Assembly: GCA_031281945.1 (NCBI GenBank)
Contig: JAITER010000079.1
Location: 1-47,326, forward strand
Length of the DNA stretch: 47,326 nucleotides
From: Spirochaetaceae bacterium
GTDB lineage: Bacteria > Spirochaetota > Spirochaetia > Treponematales > Breznakiellaceae
Direction of reading: 5' to 3'
A program made the translations under genes and the position numbers. The notes beneath the pieces were generated by a model. That model was not told the origin of the DNA. It saw only the letters and a program-made list of their open reading frames with translations, and made no database searches. Below, one piece after another: positions 1 to 7,300 of the stretch (positions within the stretch are counted from its first letter, which is position 1; each line of letters begins with the position of its first letter).

Positions 1-6
1 CTTCCA

Positions 7-40
7 GTGACTGGAGTTCAGACGTGTGCTCTTCCGATCT
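7..40 (+). other. Illumina TruSeq adapter remnant (artefact)
   Basis: The 34 bases match the standard TruSeq read-2 adapter from its GTGACTGGAG start to its CTCTTCCGATCT end. The translated peptide beginning MTGVQTCALPI is a well-known contamination signature. This is not genomic sequence. Genomic sequence presumably starts at 41, and bases 1-6 are also suspect. Confidence 0.97.
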
Positions 41-306
41 CGTTCTTCATTGCCGGGCGCCGCTCCCGCTCCAATCCCGCGCCCGCTTTCGCTCAGGCGG
101 CGGCTTCCGCGGCTAACACAGGCGCCGGCTCGCGCCTTGCTTGCGGCTTGGGGGGCTCCGCCCCCAGTCCCCCCCGCTGGGATGCCAGGGCCTCCCAGAC
201 CCACCAAAAGTTTGCGGCGCCGCTTTATTTAACAGTCGTAATTTTCATGATTGCCTAAACGCCCAGAACCCCAAAAAAGAAATTGCACCCTAAGCTATTT
301 AAAACG
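41..306. other. Non-coding GC-rich stretch at the window edge
   Basis: No convincing gene is seen. The first 180 bases are GC-rich with small hairpins, for example GGGGGC-tcc-GCCCCC near 140-160. The open frames here begin inside the adapter and are artefacts. The stretch next to the adapter could be chimeric. Confidence 0.6.
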
Positions 307-336
307 TTGACAACGGTAAATAACAGGGGGTATAAT
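307..336 (+). promoter_or_regulatory. Sigma-70-type promoter for metF
   Basis: TTGACA at 307-312 and TATAAT at 331-336 are both perfect consensus hexamers, with an 18-base spacer. Transcription would start near 343, giving a leader of about 95 bases before the metF ATG at 438. The leader contains a small perfect hairpin, GCGGCT-tta-AGCCGC, at 387-401, whose role is unknown. Confidence 0.8.
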
Positions 337-437
337 ATATAAAAACCGGCTTAATGGAGTCGTTGATTCTTACGGTTTTTAATTTTGCGGCTTTAAGCCG
401 CGCCACTTTAGAAAAACGAGTGTGTGGAGGTGTTTTT

Positions 438-1367
438 ATGGCTCAACAGAAGATAGCGGACATTCTAAAAACTAGAATGACTTTTTCCTTCGAGGTGTTC
501 CCGCCCAAAGAAGACGACGGCGTTCCCAAATTACAAAAAGAATTAGACGAGCTTTTTAAGTTTAGTCCAGATTTTATTAGCTGTACGTACGGCGCCGGAG
601 GTACGAATGTCGGTAAAAGCGTTGAGATTTGCGATTACATAGTAAAAAAAGATGTAACCTGTATGACCCACTTTACGTGTATAGGCAGCACAAAAGAGCT
701 TATAAAGCAACACATGGACAACTACACCAAGAAATTGGGGTTAAAAAACGTTCTGGCCATGCGCGGCGATTTCCCAAAAGACCCAAACACCGGAGACCTA
801 ATGACTACTACCGGCGGGGTTTTTAACAACGCCAACTTTCTTATAAAATTCTTAAAAGACAACTATCCAGATCTCTGCATAGCGGGCGCGGGCGATCCAG
901 AGACCCACATTTTGGCGGTTTCTCCCGAATCCGACATAGCTTTTATAAGAGCCAAACAAGACGCGGGCGCCGAATTTGTAATGTGCCAGCTGTGCCACGA
1001 TATACCCGCTTACGAAAAATGGGTTAAAAGATGCCGCAAGGCCGGAATAACGTTACCGTTTGTTATGGGTCTTATGCCGGTTTTGGCCCGCGACCCGATT
1101 ATAAACATGACTGTTTCCAACGGATGCGCAATTCCAGCGGATTTAGCCGTAATCATAGGCAAATATACGGCTCCGCGCGGTTCCAGCGAAGAACTCGCAA
1201 AACGTTACGCGGCGGACTTCAAAAAAGCCGGCATGGAATATACGGTTAAATCTCTGTGGCGCTATATGAATACAGACCTCCAGGGGATACACCTGTACGC
1301 CCTAAACCGCGCCGCTGATGTAGGCAAAATTGTACAAGATTCCGGAATACGCGCAAAGAAAAATTAG
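438..1367 (+). CDS. metF: Methylenetetrahydrofolate reductase (MetF)
   Basis: A 309-residue flavoprotein that reduces 5,10-methylene-THF to 5-methyl-THF, supplying methyl groups for methionine or, in acetogens, for the Wood-Ljungdahl methyl branch. Visible family marks are FEVFPPK at residues 18-24 (Glu19 matches the catalytic Glu of the family), CTYGAGG at about 49-55, an AMRGD motif near 107-111 where the family has ALRGD, and GIHLYALNR near the end where the family has GIHFYTLNR. Length fits the short bacterial form, which lacks the eukaryotic regulatory domain. The frame is open from 354, but I chose ATG 438 because GGAGG precedes it by a normal distance and the MetF fold begins just after. 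It is followed by a terminator-like hairpin and then fhs. Cytoplasmic. Confidence 0.95.
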   Translation: MAQQKIADILKTRMTFSFEVFPPKEDDGVPKLQKELDELFKFSPDFISCTYGAGGTNVGKSVEICDYIVKKDVTCMTHFTCIGSTKELIKQHMDNYTKKLGLKNVLAMRGDFPKDPNTGDLMTTTGGVFNNANFLIKFLKDNYPDLCIAGAGDPETHILAVSPESDIAFIRAKQDAGAEFVMCQLCHDIPAYEKWVKRCRKAGITLPFVMGLMPVLARDPIINMTVSNGCAIPADLAVIIGKYTAPRGSSEELAKRYAADFKKAGMEYTVKSLWRYMNTDLQGIHLYALNRAADVGKIVQDSGIRAKKN

Positions 1368-1373
1368 TTTTTA

Positions 1374-1412
1374 AAAAGGGTTTTGCGTTTGTATAGGCGT
1401 ATAAACCCTTTT
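1374..1412 (+). terminator. Terminator-like hairpin between metF and fhs
   Basis: AAAAGGGTTT (1374-1383) pairs perfectly with AAACCCTTTT (1403-1412) across a 19-base loop and is followed by a T-rich run. No strong promoter is visible before fhs, so it may attenuate rather than fully end the metF transcript. Confidence 0.6.
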
Positions 1413-1477
1413 CATTTTTTTAATTTAATTTCCAGACGGGAATTATTTTTATCAAGCAAATTTTTAAGGAAAATAAT

Positions 1478-3214
1478 ATGACAGGCGATGGAGTAAAAAG
1501 AGAACCCAATCCTTCGGATATAAACATTGCGCAAATGGTGTATCCCGCAAACACCGACAGGATTTTTGACGTTGCGAAAAGAGCCGGAGTTCCAGAAAAA
1601 TATCTGGAGCCGTACGGCTATTATAAAGCAAAAGTAGATTACAATTATTTGTCCGATCATAAAAACGATCCGGACGGCAAGCTTGTTTTGGTTACGGCTA
1701 TAACCCCCACTCCGGCGGGAGAAGGCAAAACCACTACTACTGTAGGCCTTGCCGACGGTTTAAGCAAAATAAACAAGAAAGTTATAGTCGCTTTGCGCGA
1801 GCCTTCATTAGGGCCGGTTTTCGGGGTTAAGGGCGGAGCGGCCGGCGGCGGCTGGGCTCAAGTCATCCCTATGGAAGACATAAACCTGCATTTTACCGGT
1901 GATTTTCATGCGATAGGAGCGGCGAACAACCTGCTGGCGGCGATGATAGACAACCACATCTATCAGGGCAACAAACTCAACTTAGACCCGCGCAAAATTA
2001 TCTGGCGCAGGTGTGTAGATATGAACGACCGCCAGCTTCGTTTTATAGTTGACGGTCTGGGCGGCAAAGCTAACGGCGCCTCCCGTGAAGACGGCTACGA
2101 TATAACGGTGGCTTCGGAAGTAATGGCCATCCTTTGCCTTTCTTCCAGTATAGACGACCTTAAAGCCCGTTTGGGCCGCATCATCGTAGGCTATACTTAC
2201 GGCAAGCAGTCGGATGGAAGTGAAAAACCCATTACGGCTTCACAGCTTAACGCGCAAGGCGCTATGGCGGCTCTTCTTAAAGACGCTCTAAAACCAAACC
2301 TTGTTCAAACTCTGGAAGGAACGCCTTCATTTATACACGGCGGCCCTTTCGCAAACATAGCTCACGGTTGCAATTCGATTATGGCTACGAGGCTCGCCCT
2401 TAAACTCGCCGGAAAAGACGGTTACGTCGTCACCGAAGGCGGCTTTGGCGCCGACCTTGGCGCGGAAAAATTCCTTGATATTAAATGCCGTTTCGCCAAA
2501 CTTAAACCGGCGGCCGTAGTAATTGTAGCTACTGTGCGCGCTCTTAAAAGTCATGGCGGAGTAGCCAAAGCGGATCTTAACAAAGAAAATCTTCAGGCTT
2601 TGGAAGCGGGGTTGCCTAATTTGCTTCAGCACGTAGAAAACATAACCAAGGTTTTCCAGCTTCCGGCTGTAGTCGCCATAAACGCTTTCCCGTTGGACAC
2701 AAAAGCGGAACTTGATCTTGTAGAGAAAAAATGCAAGGAGCTCGGCGTCAACGTCGCGCTTTCCGAAGTGTGGGCTAAAGGAGGAGAAGGCGGAAAAGCT
2801 TTGGCCGAAGAAATCGTTAAACTTTGCGAAAAACCGAACAACTTCACCTACTCATACGATGAAAAACTTTCCATAAAAGAAAAAATCGAGGCGATAGCTA
2901 AAAAGATATACCACGCAGACGGCGTGGATTTCCTGCCAAACGCTCAAAAACAAATAGCCCAGCTCGAAAAACTTGGAATGGACAAAGTTCCTATTTGCAT
3001 GGCGAAGACGCAATACAGTTTCTCCGACAACCCCGATTTGCGCGGCGCTCCTAAAAACTGGCGGCTTACTGTTCGCAACATAAAAATTTCCGCCGGAGCC
3101 GGATTTATCGTGGCTCTTACCGGCGAAATAATGACTATGCCGGGTCTGCCGCCCGTTCCGTCCGCGGAAAAAATTGATGTGGATAACAGCGGCAAAATAA
3201 GCGGCTTGTTCTAA
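1478..3214 (+). CDS. fhs: Formate--tetrahydrofolate ligase
   Basis: A 578-residue ATP-dependent ligase that joins formate to tetrahydrofolate, giving 10-formyl-THF. Both family signatures are present: the nucleotide-binding PAGEGKTTT at about residues 79-87 and the [10 protein letters not shown] loop at about 116-125; [12 protein letters not shown] lies further on. The length is slightly above the usual 555-560 because of a short N-terminal extension. ATG 1478 is preceded by AAGGA. It sits immediately downstream of metF, so two steps of the folate one-carbon pathway are side by side. In termite-gut treponemes this enzyme is a marker of CO2-reductive acetogenesis, but it also serves purine and formylmethionine synthesis, so acetogenesis is inference. 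A strong terminator follows. Confidence 0.96.
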   Translation: MTGDGVKREPNPSDINIAQMVYPANTDRIFDVAKRAGVPEKYLEPYGYYKAKVDYNYLSDHKNDPDGKLVLVTAITPTPAGEGKTTTTVGLADGLSKINKKVIVALREPSLGPVFGVKGGAAGGGWAQVIPMEDINLHFTGDFHAIGAANNLLAAMIDNHIYQGNKLNLDPRKIIWRRCVDMNDRQLRFIVDGLGGKANGASREDGYDITVASEVMAILCLSSSIDDLKARLGRIIVGYTYGKQSDGSEKPITASQLNAQGAMAALLKDALKPNLVQTLEGTPSFIHGGPFANIAHGCNSIMATRLALKLAGKDGYVVTEGGFGADLGAEKFLDIKCRFAKLKPAAVVIVATVRALKSHGGVAKADLNKENLQALEAGLPNLLQHVENITKVFQLPAVVAINAFPLDTKAELDLVEKKCKELGVNVALSEVWAKGGEGGKALAEEIVKLCEKPNNFTYSYDEKLSIKEKIEAIAKKIYHADGVDFLPNAQKQIAQLEKLGMDKVPICMAKTQYSFSDNPDLRGAPKNWRLTVRNIKISAGAGFIVALTGEIMTMPGLPPVPSAEKIDVDNSGKISGLF

Positions 3215-3253
3215 AAACAAAAAAGCGGGCTTTGCGGTCCGCTTTTTTGTTTT
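3214..3253 (+). terminator. Rho-independent terminator of fhs
   Basis: A perfect 15-base inverted repeat (3214-3228 with 3239-3253) around a 10-base loop, with an A-rich left arm, a GCGG/CCGC core and a T-rich right arm. It begins on the last base of the fhs stop codon. Confidence 0.9.
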
Positions 3254-3621
3254 AAATAGTAAAAAATAAAAGCCGCCGCAAGCGGGGCAAGGTATTGAAG
3301 ATTTCTCCTTGAAATCTTTGCGTATGCGGGGAACACATCCCCCCCCCCCCCCAGCAAGAACCGCCCCAAGGGGCGGGGTGTTAAACCCTCTTTCTGAATA
3401 AAAACCGCGGGCTTTACCCAAACGGCTGGTAAAGTCTGCGGCATTGCTGGCGGGACTAAGGCCGGCGAATTTAAAACCGCAAATGGCCGGCGGTAAATTC
3501 GCGGGCCGCGCGCGGTTTTGCGAAGGTTGGCGGCTGGTTTAGCGCGCGGTTTTCCGTCCGTTTTAACAGCCGCATTGATTGAACGCGAAATGCTCTAAAA
3601 ACCGCCGCCGCGCAAGAAAAA
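3254..3621. other. Gene-free interval with hairpins and a C14 run
   Basis: No gene is supported between the convergent fhs and HD genes. It holds a perfect hairpin AAGATTTC-tcctt-GAAATCTT (3298-3318), an uninterrupted run of 14 C (3339-3352), and a larger imperfect inverted repeat around GGCCGGCGAATTT at about 3460-3510. A few bases near 3386-3396 resemble one end of the dispersed repeat seen at 5018-5092. Confidence 0.6.
3339..3352 (+). repeat. Homopolymer run of 14 C
   Basis: Fourteen consecutive C in the non-coding interval downstream of fhs. A 27-codon frame (ATG 3324) crosses it but has no ribosome binding site, so I do not call a gene. The length is of the kind subject to slipped-strand change. 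Confidence 0.9.
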
Positions 3622-4827
3622 TTATTGATCTTCTATGTAGACGCGCACTATGCGCAGGGTTTTTACAAAAGCGTTTACGACGTCTTTTTTAAAAAAAGAA
3701 GAGCTGTTCCAAAAATCGTTCATCTCGTTTTTCGCAAAAAGGTCTGTTTCAAACACCACCTCTTCCGGCACGTCTATTACAACACGCGAAGAAGGAATTT
3801 TGCGCCCGGTTTTTTCGGAGGCCTCTTTTGCGATGATTTCTTCTTTTTGAGCCCTTGTTTTTAAATTCAGCAGGTCTTTGTGAAGCTCCTCGTTAAAAGG
3901 ATCTTCTTTTACACATGAAAAAAGGCGCCCCTCTTTAACCATTTGCGCAAGATAAAACGCGCTGTGGCGGCGTTCTTTAAGAAGGTTGAAAAGACCGCCG
4001 TCGTCCAGGCCGTATAATTCTTCTCCGCAAAGAACGCCGTCTTTTAGCCCCTCAAACAAAGCTTTTTTCACCATAGCTGTGGCGCCTCTCACCCGCCGGT
4101 GCCAATACACGCTCCTGTACATTAAATACTTGGAAAAAAGAATCGCCTCCACGCTTGGAATCCCGCGTTCTTCTATTACAATTCCTTTCTCCCTATCTGG
4201 ATGAAGCATACTTATTACAAAATCCACATCCTGAACGCCGTAAGGCACCCCGCAGTACAGGGCGTCCCTGTTAAGGTAGTCCAGTTTATCGGGATCCATC
4301 ACGCCGGAAAGAAGCCGCCTGTAAAAACGCAACTCCCCGCTTTCCTCGCCGCCCTCTTGCGGGCTGATAATGGCCGCCGTCATTTCCGCATCCGCGCCGG
4401 CCGTGTAAATAAGGCTTTTAAGCGGTTCGCTTAAAACAAGACGCGCCGATAGTTTTTCGTGTTCTAAAAGAGGAAGTTCTTTAAGTGAGTGGGTGTATGG
4501 AAAATGCCCCAAGTCATGTAAAAGGGAGGCGCAAAGCATGGAAAAAACGCCTTCTTTGGTTAAATAGGAATCCGCCCCGCGCGAAACCAAATGTAAAAGA
4601 ATACGCCGCGTAAGATGATAGACGCCCAAAGAATGTGAAGCCCTTGTATGCGTAGCCCCCGGATAGCAAAGGTATACAGGCCCTAACTGCATGATTCTGT
4701 GCAACTTCATAAAAGCTTCAGTTTTTGTAATTTTTTCCAGGGCGCCGGTTAAATATATATGACCCCATAAAGAGTCCCGCTTGGGAGAATCAAAATTTTG
4801 GGTAAGGGCGTTCAAAATTTTAGACAC
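3622..4827 (-). CDS. HD-domain metal-dependent phosphohydrolase
   Basis: A 401-residue cytoplasmic protein of the HD superfamily, resembling dNTPase/YdhJ-like enzymes. The order of metal-binding motifs is clear: TRASHSLG (His65), LLHDLGHFP (His104-Asp105), LEHEKLS (His123) and later DKLDYLNRDALYCG. The substrate cannot be read from the sequence; relatives act on (d)NTPs or nucleotide second messengers. The start is GTG with no Shine-Dalgarno site; TAAAAT lies exactly seven bases upstream (4835-4840), as at other leaderless-looking starts in this window. It is separated from the next minus-strand gene by a repeat-rich interval, so it is probably transcribed alone. Confidence 0.85.
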   Translation of the reverse strand: MSKILNALTQNFDSPKRDSLWGHIYLTGALEKITKTEAFMKLHRIMQLGPVYLCYPGATHTRASHSLGVYHLTRRILLHLVSRGADSYLTKEGVFSMLCASLLHDLGHFPYTHSLKELPLLEHEKLSARLVLSEPLKSLIYTAGADAEMTAAIISPQEGGEESGELRFYRRLLSGVMDPDKLDYLNRDALYCGVPYGVQDVDFVISMLHPDREKGIVIEERGIPSVEAILFSKYLMYRSVYWHRRVRGATAMVKKALFEGLKDGVLCGEELYGLDDGGLFNLLKERRHSAFYLAQMVKEGRLFSCVKEDPFNEELHKDLLNLKTRAQKEEIIAKEASEKTGRKIPSSRVVIDVPEEVVFETDLFAKNEMNDFWNSSSFFKKDVVNAFVKTLRIVRVYIEDQ

Positions 4828-5017
4828 GGATGGAATTTTAACAGAAAATTAGTTTTTGTACACGTTGCGGCGCGTTAAAACAATAGAGCGGCGTTTTTAC
4901 ATTAAGATTTTATATAAAAATGAAAAAAACCGCTCCAAGATAAAGGGTATTAATACCGCAGGGCAAGCCCTGCACCCGCCGCCTACGGCGGTTTCCGCGG
5001 GGCAAGCCGCGGGGGGG

Positions 5018-5092
5018 TATTAAACCCTTCGGTTCCTCACTCGCTCAATCATGCCCGTGCAAGCACGGCCACGATTTCGCTCCGTTCGTCAA
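5018..5092 (-). repeat. Dispersed intergenic repeat, copy A
   Basis: Read on the minus strand it starts TTGACGAACGGAGCG and ends in AACCGAAGGGTTTAATA, with an internal hairpin (CCGTGC-aa-GCACGG on the plus strand, 5055-5068). Copies B (18944-19022) and C (19676-19713) share both ends in the same order, with a divergent or deleted centre. Confidence 0.75.
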
Positions 5093-5094
5093 TA

Positions 5095-5147
5095 AAAAAC
5101 GCTTTTTATTGGGCTTTGAATAACATTTAAACTAAAAAAGCGTTTTT
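5095..5147 (-). terminator. Terminator-like inverted repeat
   Basis: A perfect 13-base repeat (AAAAACGCTTTTT at 5095-5107 with its complement at 5135-5147), 27-base spacer, lying just past the stop of the minus-strand exported-protein gene ending at 5166. Confidence 0.55.
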
Positions 5148-5165
5148 CCGCGCTCCGTCTTAATA

Positions 5166-5681
5166 TTAGCGCAAATAAGGGTTGAGGTTCTGGCTTGGCC
5201 CGCCCGGCACCGGTTGCATGGTTCCGCGTTGCGGCGTCTGCTGGTTTTGAGCGGGAGACAGCGGCGCGTTTCTTTGCTGCGGCTGGTTCGTTCCGCCCCT
5301 TCTTCTGGTAAAAGTTTTAACTTTTTTGTCCGCGAAAGTTACGATAAGGCTGCCGTCTATGTAATAGTATTCAAAAACCGCTTTAACCTCTACTACGCCG
5401 TAACCTAAAGTAAACACGTAGGGTGTAGGAAACAAACCGATTTGCCCGTTAAGCCTGTACGATACAGAACCGTCTTCGTTAAATTGAATCGTCTCCACAT
5501 CAGTATTGCCGTCTATTTCCAGCGTTCCCTGGCGCTCCCATACGCCGACCAGTTTGGAATTGTCAACATTTTTTATTTCGTCCAATTCGGCTTGCGCGTC
5601 TTTTTTACTTTTGGCGTTCACGTTGAAAACGGAACAAACAAACAGGAAAAAGAAAAACACGGCTTTTATTTCATTTTTCAT
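5166..5681 (-). CDS. Exported protein of unknown function, Pro/Gln-rich tail
   Basis: A 171-residue protein I do not recognise. It has a signal peptide (basic start, phenylalanine-rich core, likely cleavage after NVNA near residue 23), so it is exported; there is no lipobox Cys. Residues about 40-125 are rich in short predicted beta strands and begin KLVGVWERQGTL, reminiscent of lipocalin-like or META-type beta-barrel domains, but the resemblance is weak. The last 45 residues are Pro/Gln/Asn-rich low complexity, probably disordered. GGAGGG lies just upstream of the ATG, a strong ribosome binding site. A cluster of inverted repeats separates it from coaD, so it may be a separate transcript. 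Confidence 0.75.
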   Translation of the reverse strand: MKNEIKAVFFFFLFVCSVFNVNAKSKKDAQAELDEIKNVDNSKLVGVWERQGTLEIDGNTDVETIQFNEDGSVSYRLNGQIGLFPTPYVFTLGYGVVEVKAVFEYYYIDGSLIVTFADKKVKTFTRRRGGTNQPQQRNAPLSPAQNQQTPQRGTMQPVPGGPSQNLNPYLR

Positions 5682-5802
5682 ATACCCTCCAAAAACCGGC
5701 GCGAACGCCTTTATATCTAATTCTACACGGTAATCATCTATTTTTACAGGGGGAGGAGGCGAAAAATTATATTTTACTTTATTTTGAAACCAATTGAAGC
5801 TG

Positions 5803-5840
5803 TTTCAAAGGTTGCTGTTTTGGAACAGCAACCTTTGAAA
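5803..5840. repeat. Perfect 17-bp inverted repeat, first of a hairpin cluster
   Basis: TTTCAAAGGTTGCTGTT (5803-5819) and its exact complement (5824-5840) enclose a TTGG loop. It is followed by GCGGTT-ga-AACCGC (5844-5857) and CCTGT...ACAGG (about 5863-5879). The three hairpins fill the gap between coaD and the next minus-strand gene. There is no T-run typical of a terminator. Confidence 0.85.
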
Positions 5841-5894
5841 ATAGCGGTTGAAACCGCAAGAGCCTGTCAAAACAAACAGGGCCTTGGAACCGCC

Positions 5895-6386
5895 TCAAAT
5901 TTTAAAGGCTAAGACGTTTTTTAAAGCTTCCTGAACTTCGGGCGGAGTTATTACGGAAATATCTTTTCCAAACGCCAACAGTTCTTTAACCGCGGACGAA
6001 CTAAAGTGGGCGTAACGCTCCCTGGGAAAAAATAAAACCGTTTCAATTTCTTGCTCAAAAAAACTGTTCCAGCGAAAAAGGTCTTGTTCAAATAAAAAAT
6101 CGTTTATCGTCCGCGCCCCGCGAACCAAAACCCGGCAACCTTCTTTTTTCATAAAATCAACGGTAAGAGAAGCGGAAAAAGCCACCGATACATTTTTTTT
6201 CTCTTTAAGCAAGTTTTGCAACAGGGCCGCCCGCTCTTCAGTTTTTAAAAGCGGCTCTTTTTTGCGATTTTCGGCCACAAGAACTATAAGCCGCTCAAAA
6301 ATTGAAGCGGCTCTTTCTATTATGTCCAAATGAGCGTAAGTGGGCGGGTCGAAACTGCCGGGAAAAACCGCTTTAGTCATAAACAA
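5895..6386 (-). CDS. coaD: Phosphopantetheine adenylyltransferase
   Basis: A 163-residue enzyme that transfers AMP from ATP to 4'-phosphopantetheine, the penultimate step of coenzyme A synthesis. The N-terminus reads FPGSFDPPTYAHLDII; the nucleotidyltransferase TxGH motif appears as TYAH, keeping the catalytic His19 but with Ala for Gly. RGARTINDFLFEQDL and the SSSAVKELLAFGKDI block match the family. Length is typical (about 160). Two in-frame ATGs are possible (6386 and 6380); AAGGA upstream could serve either. It follows the beta-barrel-like gene by 16 bases on the same strand, so the two are probably cotranscribed. Confidence 0.93.
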   Translation of the reverse strand: MFMTKAVFPGSFDPPTYAHLDIIERAASIFERLIVLVAENRKKEPLLKTEERAALLQNLLKEKKNVSVAFSASLTVDFMKKEGCRVLVRGARTINDFLFEQDLFRWNSFFEQEIETVLFFPRERYAHFSSSAVKELLAFGKDISVITPPEVQEALKNVLAFKI

Positions 6387-6402
6387 TCCTTAAAAATTTA
6401 AA

Positions 6403-7137
6403 CTACGGCGCTTTGGAACGGTCGCCTGGATCGCTGGCGCGGTAAGCCGCCCAGCAAGCTATGGCCGCGGCTATCACCGCCGTAAAAGGAAAAGCCGTCG
6501 CCATGTCGCCGTAATCTTCGCCCTCTAGTTCCGCCGCCCCTTTTTTTAAAACGCCTTTAAGCGCGAGTTTTACAAAAACATTTGTGTTTACAAGCCATTG
6601 GTCTTGCGGGAACTTTGTAAACGACAAGGCGCTTCCGGCTATTAAACTTGGGCCGCCAAGGCGTCTGGAAAAATCGTAGGCGAACACGCCTGTAAAAACA
6701 ATCCCGCTTTCCGCGCCAACGGGCGCCGGCGCTGTTTGCTCGTTGCTTTCCCATGTTGCGAAAGCGGGGCCCGCTTCCAGGCCAAATTGAAAATATTTAC
6801 GGCTTTTAAAAGGGTATAGTTTTAAACCGCCTGAAAAATTCGTCAACGTAACGGCAATTTTATTCCCGCCTAGAGAATTCACCTCTTGCGTGTAAGAAAA
6901 ACCCGCCGTTATGAACATAAACCGCAGAAGCGGAGACCAGCCCGCCGAAGCGTACAAAGAAAGGGATTTTTCCATCTTCCATTCGCTTTCCAGCGGATTA
7001 AAAAACGAATAAATCCCGCCGGCTCCAAAACCGGCTCCAGCGTCTATATAAAAACTCCGCCTTTCTTTTTGCGCGTAAACGTTTAACGCGCAAAAAGAAA
7101 AGAAAAACATAACGGCGGCGGTTTTTAGAAAATTCAT
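6403..7137 (-). CDS. Outer-membrane beta-barrel-like exported protein
   Basis: A 244-residue protein of unknown function. It has a signal peptide (cleavage likely after NVYA, about residue 22). The mature part alternates Gly/aromatic-rich strands (AGAGFGAGGIYSFF, ASAGWSPLLRFMF, TAGFSYTQ, FQFGLEAGPAFATW), typical of small outer-membrane barrels. A hydrophobic stretch near the C-terminus (AVIAAAIACWAAY) is unusual for a barrel and might be a membrane anchor. There is no Shine-Dalgarno site; instead TATATT (7145-7150) sits seven bases before the ATG, suggesting a leaderless transcript. It lies 16 bases upstream of coaD on the same strand. Confidence 0.7.
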   Translation of the reverse strand: MNFLKTAAVMFFFSFCALNVYAQKERRSFYIDAGAGFGAGGIYSFFNPLESEWKMEKSLSLYASAGWSPLLRFMFITAGFSYTQEVNSLGGNKIAVTLTNFSGGLKLYPFKSRKYFQFGLEAGPAFATWESNEQTAPAPVGAESGIVFTGVFAYDFSRRLGGPSLIAGSALSFTKFPQDQWLVNTNVFVKLALKGVLKKGAAELEGEDYGDMATAFPFTAVIAAAIACWAAYRASDPGDRSKAP

Positions 7138-7139
7138 GC

Positions 7140-7152
7140 GTTATAATATAAC
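7140..7152. promoter_or_regulatory. Palindromic -10 region between divergent genes
   Basis: GTTATAATATAAC is a perfect palindrome around a central A. It presents TATAAT to the plus strand and TATATT to the minus strand, where the hexamer is seven bases from the ATG at 7137. No clear -35 box is visible in either direction. Confidence 0.4.
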
Positions 7153-7300
7153 ATAAAAGCTTTTGGTTAAACGCCTTTATCAAATGCGCGAATTCCCGCG
7201 CCTGGCGGCGAGCCTTAAAGCGCGCGGAAAGCGGCTTTTTGGAAAAAAAAGCTTTTGGTTCACCCTTCCCGCTACAGTTGTTAACCGTTACAATTATTGT

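Larger units (their letters stand above)
4828..5165. other. Repeat-rich gene-free interval
   Basis: No gene is supported. Three compact hairpins lie in a row, GCAGGGC-aa-GCCCTGC (4958-4973), CCGCC-tac-GGCGG (4979-4991) and CCGCGG-ggcaag-CCGCGG (4995-5012). They are followed by a copy of the dispersed repeat (5018-5092) and a terminator-like inverted repeat (5095-5147). Confidence 0.7.

Noticed and set aside
7-258. 83-residue and 68-residue frames at the window start
   Set aside because: They begin inside the sequencing adapter and have no ribosome binding site; the peptide start is a known contamination signature.
387-437. Riboswitch in the metF leader
   Set aside because: Only one short hairpin is present; the leader is too short and lacks the conserved core of SAM or folate riboswitches.
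2852-3444. Long minus-strand frames of 189 and 77 residues across fhs and the C14 run
   Set aside because: They are antisense to fhs, its terminator and a homopolymer; the composition follows the GC-rich opposite strand and no family is visible.
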